Shown piece after piece: positions 22,855 to 33,197 of a DNA stretch of 64,000 nt. Position numbers and translations under genes: made by a program. Numbering within the stretch: the first letter of the stretch is position 1; the number at the start of each line of letters is the position of its first letter. The stretch is from Omphalotus guepiniiformis (Eukaryota > Basidiomycota > Agaricomycetes > Agaricales > Omphalotaceae). A model generated the notes under the pieces. The model saw only the letters and a program-made list of their open reading frames with translations. It ran no database searches and was not told the origin of the DNA. Where the stretch lies: positions 186,001 to 250,000 of the forward strand of contig JAQOOI010000080.1 of assembly GCA_028554645.1 (NCBI GenBank), read 5' to 3'.

Positions 22855-23008
22855 CGACACGAGAAAAGACTAAAAGGCGACGAGGCTGATGAGGAGCGGA
22901 AGCAAAAGGACGCGACCAGATTCAGTCACGTTATGAATCTGGCGCGTGCCGGTCACAGCCTCGTCACAATCTTATCCTGTGATAAGCTGCTTCGCCGCTT
23001 ATCTCGGA
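22855..23008 (-). repeat. Ngaro A1 split direct repeat (154 bp)
   Basis: Outer 5' repeat of the element, matching A2 at 16794-16947 with one visible mismatch. It ends at CTCGGA next to host sequence. Confidence 0.9.
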
Positions 23009-23315
23009 CCAAGAACAAAACCCAATTAAATGTATTGACGAGCCTTGTTTGGGGTGTTGTGAAAAGAGACATCGATGGAGACGACCAAAAATTATACATA
23101 TGAACTAAGAAGAAAAAAAGAAACACCAACAATGAAAAACCAGACGGATACAAGACATAGTATGAATGGGGACTTCGTGTCGGAGCGACTGACACTAAGT
23201 ATATCATGCTTTCAACATTGACCTCAGCTACTGATCAAAGAACCACCGTGAATCAAGGATGTTTGTTCGAACATTTGACACATATATTGTGCCACATGTG
23301 CCTGATCTCTATTCT
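23009..23315. other. Host DNA island between two retrotransposons (3' flank of F-box gene 1)
   Basis: 307 bp of host sequence. Stretches at 23040-23180 resemble the downstream flanks of the F-box copies at about 50085-50170 (AGAAGAAAAAGGAACACC-type block) and 61670-61800. It is therefore the original 3' flank of the F-box gene at 46418-48175, cut off by the chromovirus. Its last five bases, ATTCT, are the chromovirus target duplication. Confidence 0.7.
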
Positions 23316-23586
23316 TGTAATGATTCTCCTCCTGATTCGGACTTATATCGGACTTTATGAACATCTCGGACCGTATTTACTTGTTTTGTTTCATGTATTC
23401 TCGGACATCTTAGATACACCAAGGACATTTTAATTTAGTTTTTCATTTGATACTTATTCCTGACTCCTTTTCTATCTATTGGTACTATAAAAGCCCTGTA
23501 TATTCGTATAGTTAGATCGTCGAATCAACTCAAGTTATTCCTCCAAAGCCTCGTTCTCACGCTCTCAAAGTCCTCGGTTCATAACA
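23316..23586 (+). repeat. Chromovirus 5' LTR
   Basis: 271 bp, starts TGTAATG and ends ATAACA; matches 46071-46341 with no difference seen by eye. Contains the TATA box at 23486 and the presumed RNA start about 33 bp downstream. Confidence 0.93.
23486..23493 (+). promoter_or_regulatory. TATA box of chromovirus LTR
   Basis: TATAAAAG in the LTR, 33 bp before GTCGAATCAA (23519-23528), the stretch complementary to the primer site. The spacing fits a transcript starting at or just before that stretch. Confidence 0.6.
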
Positions 23587-23588
23587 GT

Positions 23589-23598
23589 TTGATTCGAC
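23589..23598 (+). promoter_or_regulatory. Self-complementary primer binding site of chromovirus
   Basis: TTGATTCGAC, two bases after the LTR, is the exact reverse complement of GTCGAATCAA at 23519-23528 near the predicted 5' end of the RNA. This is how Tf1/sushi-type elements prime minus-strand synthesis without a tRNA. No tRNA-type TGG site is seen here. Confidence 0.6.
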
Positions 23599-24303
23599 CT
23601 TACAATAAGGTTGATCTTCCTGATCTCGAACTGCCTCGCCCTCCCGTCTTATCTCGTTTTTAACAATGTCAACCTACCCCGATCCTAGTCAAATTTCTGG
23701 AGCACAGATACCTTTTGTACCCTTAACTGAAATTCCTCAACCTGTCAACCCGGCAACTCCCATCATTGAATCCATCCCGACAACCTCTAATCCATCAACC
23801 TCGACTACCTCTGAAGACCCGAATAGACCAGTAACTTATGGAGAATTTCTTACAGGCTTTGCCAATATCAAACGAATCCTTGGCGGACTTATGGGTCAAA
23901 TCAACGGAATTACTCAAAATATCAACACACAGCCACCGGAACCAAATCCCCCACATCAGCCTCCAATCGAGATCTTACATCCAGCTCCACCACCGGCTCG
24001 TCCTTCCGGCTCGCTCAAATTCAAAGAACCGACAGTGTTCAGCGGAAAAGCAACTCACGTAGAAGGATTCTTGCAGGAAATTCGAGACACTCTTCATCTT
24101 CTTCGCGGAATTTATATCACTGATCATAATAAATGCATTTACTTAGCCACCTACCTTGGAAACGGAACACCCAAAGAATGATATAAATCAATTCTTATTA
24201 ACGATAAACAGCTCATGGATTATCAAAAACTTATTCACAATTTCGACGCCTTCACTGACGATTTCAAGAAGCATTTCGGAGATCCAAATATTACTCAGAC
24301 CGC

Positions 24304-26148
24304 TGTAGTGACTATGAAATGAACGAGAGAGATACTCAAATGAGCACAATCCAACTCAAATCAAAATGATGTAGGGTGAGGTGTGACTGGCGTTGTCAGA
24401 GATTCCGCACAGTTAGACGCAACAATTGAACTTTGAATCTGCAGGGTTACAGATGTCTTTATCTCAATCTGGGTGAAAAATGGCAGAGGGTATCTCAAAA
24501 CACAAGATTCAGACAGAAGGTAAGGGTGGTTTTCAGGGTTCAGGAGGGATTCAGGACAATCAATCTCGATGTTTAAACTCGATCCAATGGTCAGACAATG
24601 CAGGGAACAGTTTCAGATGCAGCACAGACAGTTTCAGCAGGCAGATTCAGCACAGACAGAACAGCAGTTTCAGCAAAGATTCAGTATCTCTTTCAATTTA
24701 TCTGCCACAAGGGACTTTACAGAAGTTTTCACAACTGGATATTTCTCGAACTGAACTCTAAAGAGCCAGGCTATATTTCGTCTAAGAAGGTTTTCCTGCT
24801 TTGGCTTGTAGCTTTGGGCAGTACTTGCTTAAGAAAATCTAAATAGATACTCTGTAAGCTATATATACTAAATCATAAAATCAAACATATATCTCGAAAT
24901 TAAAAGAGTAATCTGAACAGTAAATGAGTCAAAAGTAAGTAAGTATCAATTGAGCAGAGATTGGATTCTTTTTAGGTAGTTTTCTAGGTAATTTTCCAGT
25001 TAGATAGTCAAAATGTAGGAAATTTGGGTATAGATTGGTATAAAAACAGAAATATATCGCTTTGTCCGCGTTCTAGGTGTGTTAGGGCGTACCCAGGGTA
25101 TCTAAATAAAGGTCCAGAACATGTAAATAGCAACCAGTATCCTGACAGGTGACATTCTCCTCAGTGCATTGCAAATCTGGTCCCCTATAAGTTTCTCCAA
25201 AATTGGCACATTCTCCTCTACTAGGGCAGCATTAAAAGTTGTGTAGAAGCTCAAGAGCTTATCTAGACCAGGCTTCATCGTTTCTATCAGCCACAGTAAG
25301 GTACAGTAACTGTTTATTTCAAGTTTTACCCCTATACATCTCTTTTTGGTCAGCTTTGTACTCAGGTTATATTTCTTGTTTAGGATAGCTCTCAGCTTCT
25401 CCTAGGACAGTATTCTATCCCATAGTTTTGTCTAAGACCTCCAATTAGAGTGCCTTTGCCTTTCATCAAGTTCAGAGGGTTACTGAATTTCAGAGAGATA
25501 CTCAGATCCAGAGAGATACTCATTCTCAGTATCTAACTCCTTCCATCAGAAGTATTGAGTATCTAACTCATTTGTGCAGATGCAACTTTTGAATCTACTT
25601 CCATTATTACACAGATTGGCAGTTTCTCTTAGTGACATTATGTTCACATAGTACTTAATGTACAAATATTTCTCTGGTAATACAATCTTCAAGATTGCCC
25701 ATATTCTCAGCATTCAATCTTATAGTGCCAACTTAGTTAGCAAGACCAGCTGGAACTTTTGATCAGTCCAAAGGACTTAGATAGTTGTTCAATTGAAGTG
25801 AAAATCCATCAACCCCTTGGATTACAGTCAACAACACTTGGTAGAGTCTCTAGTTATTAGAGGGTGGGTCTGACCAACTCAATCTGGTATGGAACATTGG
25901 AATTCCAACACATCTGGAGAGGCATAACTAGTATCTCTTTGTATAACCCATTGGTCACAGTTGCTTAGCACCAGATCTAGTACTGTAGCAAACACTACAC
26001 TTAGGTATTGTGAGTACAAGTATGTTTCATGTCTTAACTAGCAGTCTGGGGTGACTCTAGTCCTTTATGTTCAGTTTTCAATGCTTGAACATTCCATATT
26101 TACTTCAATCTGATAGATTTCAGTACTGAAAGGCTTTTTGACGCAACA
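24304..26148 (-). mobile_element. Solo LTR (about 1.85 kb) inside chromovirus gag
   Basis: Insertion with TG...CA termini and the 4-bp duplication CCGC (24300-24303 and 26149-26152). No coding capacity. Its start in minus orientation, TGTTGCG, and internal blocks (a TGGCGTTG..GATTCCGCAC block and GGTGGGTCTGACC) resemble the LTRs of the 15-kb element at 27013, so it is a related family. One LTR without internal sequence implies LTR-LTR recombination after insertion. Strand is given by analogy with that element. Confidence 0.75.
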
Positions 26149-26680
26149 CCGCCATGTCCAAAATCGAGGATCTCTATCAAACCGGTTCTGTAGCCCATTA
26201 CTCCGCTCGTTTCCTTGAATGGATCATTCACCTTGAACTTACGGAAGCTTCTAAAATTCATTACTTCTATAGAAATCTCAAAACCGAAATTAAGGACGCG
26301 GTTGCTCATAGGACAGACGCACCTAGAGATTCACTAAAAACCTATACAGATTGGGTCATAGCTGTTGACAATCGCCTTCATGAACACAACGAGGAACGTA
26401 AACGGGAACGTAACCGTGAAATTGGCCGAAAAAATAATTATCCAGCAAAATCAGCTCCCGTTCATATCCCTACCCCTTCCACCTCGACTTCGCTCCCTCC
26501 TGGTGAACCCATGCAGGTTGATGCCATCACAACCACGAGGCCTGCGGGACCACGAGGACCTCTCACGGCAGAGGAGAAACAACGTCACCGCGACAACAAT
26601 CTTTGTAGTTATTGCGGCGGCTCGGGACATTACACTAACAAATGTCCGAATAAGAAATCACCACCCAAATCTGACACCTC

Positions 26681-26687
26681 GGGAAAA
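26681..26687 (+). promoter_or_regulatory. Candidate -1 ribosomal frameshift site, chromovirus gag to pol
   Basis: GGGAAAA in the gag register G GGA AAA, one codon (GCC) before the gag stop TAA at 26691. Shifting back one base enters the protease-pol frame, which is open from here on. It fits the X XXY YYZ form. No downstream pseudoknot was modelled. Confidence 0.5.
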
Positions 26688-27012
26688 GCCTAACCGGTTG
26701 CTCCCAAGTCCCAGGACTTCCGGTAGACGAAGGGACACGTCCAATTAATGAATCTAGCACGCCGGAACCAACGTACCTTCGCAAATCTAATGGTACATAC
26801 ACCCTCGCACCTCCAAAATATTCACCCATATTCATACATTCTATCAACACCGACCAGCAATTTATCATTGCAGTCACACTTCATTTATCAAATAAACACA
26901 CCATCTCGACTCATGCACTGCTTGACAGTGGTGCCTCCATATCATGCATCTCTGAAAGATTCGCAACCCGACATAATCTCCCCCGAAAACTTAAATCCTT
27001 GTCCATCCCCGT

Positions 27013-28493
27013 TAATAGCAGCGAAATGAGCACTCTAAGACGTAGGAACTCGTCTAAACTCAAAGGTTGCCTTGTAAAAGCGAGTGTAGTCTGGCGTTGG
27101 CAAAGATTCCGCACGCAGAAAACTGACTAAAGTCGAGCTAGACTGTTGGAAAGACTAACTGAACTGTAAGATCACCGTCTAGACCCTTCGACGAGTACCA
27201 GAAACAGCAAAACAGACAGACACAGACAGACAGACACAGACAGACAGACAGACAGACAGACAGTTCAAACACAACAGATGTTCAGATATTTAGCACTCTA
27301 TTAAAGCACTGCAATTCCTAATAGTCTGCCTCTACCAGCTCGAAGAACCGGGGCCTGACGTTCACAATCAAGAGGCCTTCTGCGATTTAACGCTCTAGAA
27401 GATACGTAAAGTTCTCCAATTTGGCGGGCAGTCGTAACCTGGGGCGCTCAACCCTATACATGACAGTATATGTACTCTACTGCTTGTAAGTATTTCATAA
27501 ATAGATAGAAAACTGAGTGGAGTAATTAAAAGGAACAGAGGGATAACATCGAGTATAAAATGGATATAAACAGAAACAATATGACTGAGTTGGGTAAGTA
27601 GGCACGTCTAGCGGGTAATTATGTGCAGTTCTTGGGTATATATGTGTAAGTATTATGTTTTTAGTGATGTTTTTGGTACATCTAGACCCTTCTTATCATG
27701 CGCTCGAGCCATTCTAAACGAACTACTCCTATGCATTTCGTTATTATTCATCTTCGTAACTGTTTTACAGTGTACTTATAGGGGCGCCGAGGGCAGTTTC
27801 TAGTCATTTATCCCGTCGGGCTTCCGTATTTTCTCCTATTTCAACATCTAGACCCCATAGCACCTCGTAGATATACCAATATCCAGCGCTCGAAGGTCAA
27901 TTCTGTCATTACTTTACTAATAAGTTATTATACAGTCATCGAGACTGATCATTTTCATAGCTTTGACCATCTAGTATCTCGGAACGGAATCGTCGATCAT
28001 ATATTTCCGATCATAAAGCGTTATCTCCAGTATATCATCAATCTGCAGGTTCTAGGAGGTCGGCTAAGTTCGAACAAACCATTTTGATGGCTCGGCGATA
28101 CCTCTAGCTTTGTCCTTTCGACGTTATCGAGGCTCATGAGGCTATTACGCCTGTGTGTGTGTAGTTTCTTCCTTCCTAAGTCCCGTGGATTACACAGATA
28201 CTTGAATAGCGACTTCCAGACGAAGGGCTCTTTGCCAGGCAGGGTGGGTCTGACCATACTGTACAGTCTCGCAGCAGGTAGTTACTTCGCCGAAGGTCTA
28301 GAGGCATATCAGCCATAAGGTCTTGATGCATACTCGTACATCGTAGTCCTTTCACTTCGAGCCTTTAACTATTCGTGTTCTATGTTTTAGCTAGCACTAT
28401 GGGACATAGTCTAGCCCTTTATTCCCATCATATTCACAGTAGAAATCGTTTAATTTCAGGTATTTCAGGTGTGTATGCGTTTTCAGCGCAACA
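27013..28493 (-). repeat. 3' LTR of the 15-kb element (left copy)
   Basis: 1481 bp, from TAATAGCAG to GCGCAACA on the plus strand (TGTTGCGC...CTATTA in element sense). Contains a (CAGA)n-type tract at about 27212-27263, 18 bp shorter than in the other LTR. One substitution noted (GACGTTC versus GACGTCC). Confidence 0.92.
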
Positions 28494-28502
28494 TCTCCCC
28501 CA
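28494..28502 (-). promoter_or_regulatory. Polypurine tract of the 15-kb element
   Basis: Element-sense GGGGGAGA-type run immediately upstream of the 3' LTR; expected to prime plus-strand DNA synthesis and consistent with the element running on the minus strand. Confidence 0.6.
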
Positions 28503-29001
28503 AACCAAATCTAGACCGTCCCCGGTCTGGTGATCGGTCAGTCATACAGCCAAAGATACATTCTAAAGCTTCGCAGACAGCCTGTTGATTATATAATACT
28601 TATTCACACACATCTCAGAGTTCGCCGAAGCAGTGGTACACTGTTCATTGCTTTTTGCCGGTCTATGCCGATCATCAAATTTCAAACTCCGACCAAAATA
28701 CTCTCGGCCAGTTGTTTGCCTTCGGCAATTGCCGTATGTTCTTTTCAGGCAAGTGACTTTCCGTCTCTTTTCCTCTTTCACGTTTCTTATTCAGTTTCTT
28801 GCTTCTCTATTCTTTCTTTTCACGCATCTCTCAGCCTTTCACTGGTCCGTGCGCCGTGGGAACGTGGTCAGGTGAGTCGTTCCATAAGTAAACGGACTTC
28901 AACTTTTTCACGCCCATTCTTCCTTTCTCTCTATTTTTCACTCAGAGTGGCTCTAGCCTTCTGTTTTTCTCTATACATACTTGTTCTTTTCTTTTCTTCT
29001 A
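28503..29001. promoter_or_regulatory. Presumed promoter and leader of cargo gene A
   Basis: About 500 bp between the LTR edge and the ATG of cargo gene A. The last 250 bp are strongly pyrimidine-rich (TTTCTT, CTCTCTAT runs), a typical fungal core-promoter and leader signature for the plus strand. No conserved open frame. Confidence 0.4.
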
Positions 29002-30922
29002 ATGGCGCGTACTACTGGCAAAGCTTCCAAAGGGAAGAGCAAAGCAGCCTCTTCTTCTCAAATTTCGGCAGTGGCCAAGAAAACTCGCGCCGGTCGAAAG
29101 ACCGCGCAGATCAACCCTCACGAACAAGCCAATGAAGTCATCGCATGTATTGTTGACGTCTATCGTCGTTACTTTGATAAACCACGAAAGAATCCCCCCA
29201 ATGTTTCAGAAATGACCAAGGCCGTGGAAAGCGCTACTCCCTTCATGGTATGTTGTATTTCTTATAGTTTTAGTCTTTTATTCTTACATTTTCTCTTCTA
29301 GGATACTCTCTTTGAGCACGTCAACTTCGACATCGAGGATTTCTGTCCGCATGTGCGCCCAGTGTGGCTAGCTTTAGTGCGACTTTGCAACCCCCTCGAA
29401 TCTCGACTCCCATCTCTTCACAAGACTGGTTGGTATATCTCGAAGGACGATCGACAGGAGAAACATAGTCTCGAGCCTGTAAGTCCTTATTCCACCGTAA
29501 TCTTTTTAATCTTATTCAATATAATTTCCTAGTTTCACGACTTCGATACCATCCTCGGCGACGATTGTGGCGACGACGATACCGTTCTGAGCAACTCAGA
29601 GGATGAGGTCCTCGAGTCTGACGACGAGTCCGTCGAAGTCAAGCCTGAGGTTCGTTTTCTTCTTCCTATTCCCTTCAAATTTCTTTCTTATATCCTTTCA
29701 TATTCTAGCCTGTTCTGACTTCGAAAAAGCGAGCGCTCGAGCTGCTAGAAGACGACGACGACATGGATCTCTTCTCTTTTAAGAAGCCTCGCGCGTCCAC
29801 TCCTTCCAAAACACTCAAGACTGGTCCACCCGTTCGCGCAGTGAAGCCCAAACCGAAGCCCAAGCCTAAGGCAAAGGCCCCGACTCCCAAAGAGCCATCT
29901 CCTGTTGCTAGCGAAAGGTCGCCGACCCCTGCTCCTGCTTCATCAGCGAGGGCTGGTCCTTCTCATCAGGTCTCCGAGGCCGGCCTCTTCACACATCCTG
30001 CTAGCGACACGGTCTTCAACCTCGCCGACTTGCTTCATGCAACTCGAACCATCGACGCAGTAAGTCTCTTTCTTATTTATTTTATTACTCTTTCATTTAT
30101 CTTTTATAGCTCACTGGCAGCTTGCCATGTACGCGATGTACCGCAGCTCACGCAGCAGAGAAGTGTGTCCCGCCCGAAATACAGAGCACCTCCTACAAAT
30201 GCGCCGTCTGCTTCAAAAGCAGGCAACCTTGTTCATGGACCCTGACGCCGGCTCGCGCCCTCGAGATGCGAAATACGATCTACGGGTTGGCTCGTCAAGG
30301 CTCTCATAGTAAGTTAATCATTTATTTCTTTTTATTTAACATCTTTTCTCGTTTCCCTCCTTATTCAGACCTCGGCGCAGAAGTTATTGGTCTCGTCGAG
30401 AAGATCTCTGTATACGACCAACTTCGCCGCAGCGTCTTGGACCTCGCCGATAACGCCAATAAGCTTCGCGAGTCCATCGAGCGGGACTAGGAGCACCTTC
30501 GTGGTTCAGTCACCGATCCTACCCTTCTTTTCAACATTCTTCATCGTAACAACCCTTCATTCAAGGACGAAATCGAAGATTTGAAGATGATAGGCGCGGG
30601 CTTGGGCTGGGACATGTCGGTTTTGGATCGAGACTCGAGCTTGGTGAAAACGGAGACTGGTTTTCAGATCCAACCGAGTTCATCGCGCCTTCCCCTCGAC
30701 TTCTCTAAATCCGACACTCGCAGCACCATCGAGCGCATGGTAACCTCGGCTCTCGTGCCTCTTCGCTCTTCGGCAAATGCTTCATCTTCCCGGGTACCTG
30801 CGTCGGCTAGTTCTTCCTTTCCATCCTCCCTCCCTACCATTACGACACTCAACACCGCCCGTTCCCCGGTGGAGGAGGAAAGCGTTGGTCGGATCCTGGC
30901 AGAGGATAGTCCGGAGAGGTGA
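29002..30922 (+). pseudogene. Cargo gene A: nuclear-type protein with near-Zn2Cys6 cysteine cluster, one nonsense codon
   Basis: Six exons: 29002-29247, 29302-29478, 29533-29649, 29709-30059, 30110-30308, 30369-30922, each with good donors (GTAAGT, GTATGT) and acceptors. A Lys-rich N-terminus is followed by an acidic Asp/Glu region, a PKPKPKPKAK basic tract, and cysteines at about 304, 307, 316, 328, 331 and 338 (CX2CX8CX11CX2CX6C), close to the fungal Zn2Cys6 DNA-binding spacing. A TAG at 30488-30490 ends the frame after 403 residues, yet the same frame stays open for another 144 codons to TGA at 30922. The simplest reading is a Gln codon changed to TAG. Function unknown; the cysteine cluster and basic tracts suggest nucleic-acid binding in the nucleus. 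Confidence 0.75.
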
Positions 30923-31681
30923 CTCGGGATCTTCGTCGAGGCGTAGCCTACAGTCTTCGGACTTTAAATAATATTTTCATTATATCGCAGCAAGGAGTCT
31001 CTTTATAGAGCTCCAAAATCATTATATCTAGCAAGGGTTCTCTTCATAGAGGCCCAAATATCTTTGTTTTTCATTTCTTGTACCATGTACATAGAAATCT
31101 CGTGGCCTTAGTGCCAAATAAAAGCTTTCATGTTCTTTCTTTATGTGTGAATCCATTGTTAAGTTCAACTTTAATTTAATATCTTTAAGATTGCCTTCGT
31201 CGAGGCTGTAAGTATGGACTCGACTTAGAGAAATCCCAGCTCGACGGTAATAAGTAGTAACTAGACCCCTTTATTTATAAGTCTCGTGCCCTTACTTATC
31301 ACTTCTGTGCCTCAGGCACTTATTTGTTCATTTCAACCAATCTTAGATGTTGATTTATTGAAATCTAAAACACTTAAGTTTCGTTTTTATGAAATCTTTA
31401 GAAATTTCAAAATTCTATGTCCTAGATGGACTCCTCTCCCCCAAACCAAAAGAAGTTCAGCGTCCCCGCTGCATATCTCGGCTAGTCCTTAGTTAAGTTC
31501 AGGGTGCCTTAATCAGTTGGGCATGTTACTTCGTCGAAGGGACCAGGAGTTCCGTTCTCAGTCAGAAAAGTATAAAGGACGGTCGCCGAAGGTGGGTCCA
31601 AGTTATCAGTACACTTTAAGACCTTCAACCTGCATTCTCGACCTTACTTTCGTCTTCTTCTCGTTCATATTTCATCGTCAC
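30923..31681. other. Spacer between the two cargo genes
   Basis: No coding frame. The first part holds imperfect direct repeats (GCAAGGAGTCTC / GCAAGGGTTCTC near 30990 and 31034), probably in the 3' untranslated region of cargo A. The last 80 bp are pyrimidine-rich and lead to the ATG of cargo B. Confidence 0.5.
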
Positions 31682-33006
31682 ATGGCTCGAGGATCCAACA
31701 AGACCTGGCCCGAGAGGGATCAATGGTTAAAGGAGACTCAAGAGGCCATTACTGCCGCTCAAGCCGTTCAAGCCTTCCCCAAAGCCAGTCCCAAGCTTCT
31801 AGGACCAGTCGTGACGGCTCTAGCCGATCATATGGTTTGTTTATTATATTCTTCAGGCTTCGTCGAGCTCATATTTCTTCGTAGTCAAAGCCTTTGAATG
31901 CCAAAGTGGTGGCCAAGGATGATATCGCCTTTGATACCTTCCAGAAAGGACTCAACACTGTGATAGCTATTACAGAGATTGATGGGGTCAATTGTCCCTA
32001 CCATCTAAATGGGCTCGAGGAGTTCTTTGCCAAGCTCGAGGTGCTTCGACAGCCCCCTCGCAAGCGCAAGGTAACTCTCCTCTTTCCTCATTAATCTTTA
32101 CAAGCTTCATCCTATACTCTTCTCAGAACGTTAAATCTCCTCTTATCATCGAAGACGATGATGATGATGATGAGATTGAGTTCGTCGGAGGTCGGATTGC
32201 TTCTACTCCAGTAAGTATCCATATTTCTTAGGTCAAGACTCCGACTTGACCTAAGTTTAGGACTATAAAGCCGGACTCGCAGCCGCATTGGGTCTTTCTG
32301 CATCTATGCATGCCCCTTCTCAAGAATTAAGCCTTCCACCTGGCCTCAAGTTCAACAAGAAGGTCAGGGTAAGTGCGGTGTCTTCTTATCCATCATATTA
32401 TAACTTCGCCGAACGTTCAGGACATCGCGAATCATTCTTCTACTCTTTCATTGGCCCTCGGTGATGTACCTGGAATGGATGTACGTTCTCGTTCCTACCT
32501 CAAGGCCATGTATTACTTATCAGTTGCTCAGGATAACATTGCAGCTGCCAATGGCAAGCGCATTCGCCTCGAGCAACCCATTTCCGATCTTCGTGAGGAT
32601 ATTGAGGGTAAGTAAGCATGGGTTCTCCCTGTCTCGACCCTACTGACCATATTGATCAGAGGATAAGACCCTTCGAGAGGCCGCCATCGCTACAACTTTC
32701 CGCCATATCGCGCTCACTCCATATCTCGAACTGCCCAAGCTTAGCGTCTAAGCTTTACGCTCAGTTCTCAATTTCCTTCGTACCGAACAAGTCACTCTTC
32801 AGCATGCTGTACATTTCCATGCCAATCAGTACCAGTTCGTTGTTAAACAGATGGACAACATTCAACGAGAGCAATTTAGTCGTCTCTCAGTCGAGGACAA
32901 GCAAACCGCTGATTCTTCATCTTCGGAGACCCCTCAAGATGCTACCATGGAGGAGGCTGGATCTAGCTCAGCTGATACCACAGCTACCAACTCTAGCAGT
33001 GCCTAA
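31682..33006 (+). pseudogene. Cargo gene B: acidic nuclear-type protein, one nonsense codon
   Basis: Six exons: 31682-31834, 31885-32070, 32127-32210, 32261-32368, 32421-32607, 32660-33006, all phases closing. The product begins with MAR, as cargo A does. It has a helical N-terminal half, a basic PPRKRK segment (possible nuclear localisation), then SPLIIEDDDDDDEIEF, which has the form of a SUMO-interacting motif, and a Ser/Thr-rich tail. A TAA at 32749-32751 stops it after 269 residues, but the frame continues 85 more codons to TAA 33004-33006; a former CAA is likely. I recognise no family. It ends 192 bp from the integrase stop on the other strand. Confidence 0.72.
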
Positions 33007-33197
33007 GTAAGTTTCGTCGATCCCCGTAATCTAGTTCTTTCTAACTGAATTGTTGTGAGAATAGGCGCTAGACCCTGTATTCAGAGTCTCCAACCTACTT
33101 TACACTCCCAACTCATGATATAGTTCATATACCTTCATACATATAACTCTTTTGAGTTTCTTATTACTGTCATTACTTCGAGCCTTCAGAATATCGA

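Larger units (their letters stand above)
16390..23008 (-). mobile_element. Complete Ngaro-type tyrosine-recombinase retrotransposon
   Basis: 6.6-kb element on the minus strand with the order A1 (23008-22855), gag, RT-RNase H, tyrosine recombinase, B1 (17326-16948), A2 (16947-16794), B2 (16768-16390). This A1...B1-A2-B2 split direct repeat layout defines the Ngaro group of DIRS-like elements, which integrate through a circular intermediate with a tyrosine recombinase rather than a DDE integrase and make no target duplication. None is visible here. The repeat copies differ by about one base each, so insertion looks recent. It sits about 240 bp upstream of the alkyltransferase start. No hydrolase or methyltransferase accessory gene is present. 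Confidence 0.9.
23666..26693 (+). pseudogene. Chromovirus gag, broken by nonsense codon and solo LTR
   Basis: Gag starts at the ATG at 23666 and reads through a Pro-rich N-terminus into the capsid-like region (FKEPTVFSGK...). A TGA at 24179-24181 interrupts the frame; the same frame continues afterwards, so this is probably a former Trp codon. At 24304 the frame is split by a 1.8-kb solo LTR and resumes after 26148 in the correct register (KIEDLYQTGS). The C-terminus has a CCHC zinc knuckle, CSYCGGSGHYTNKC, and ends at TAA 26691-26693. It would be the RNA-binding capsid protein. Confidence 0.85.

Noticed and set aside
27212..27263. CAGA-rich tract as a CRISPR-like or satellite array
   Set aside because: It is a simple microsatellite within an LTR, present in both LTR copies at different lengths; no spacer structure.
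27621..28318. Open frames of 60-78 codons within the left LTR, repeated identically at 41225-41922
   Set aside because: They lie wholly inside the LTRs, so the duplication reflects the LTR pair, not conserved genes. No start context or motif.
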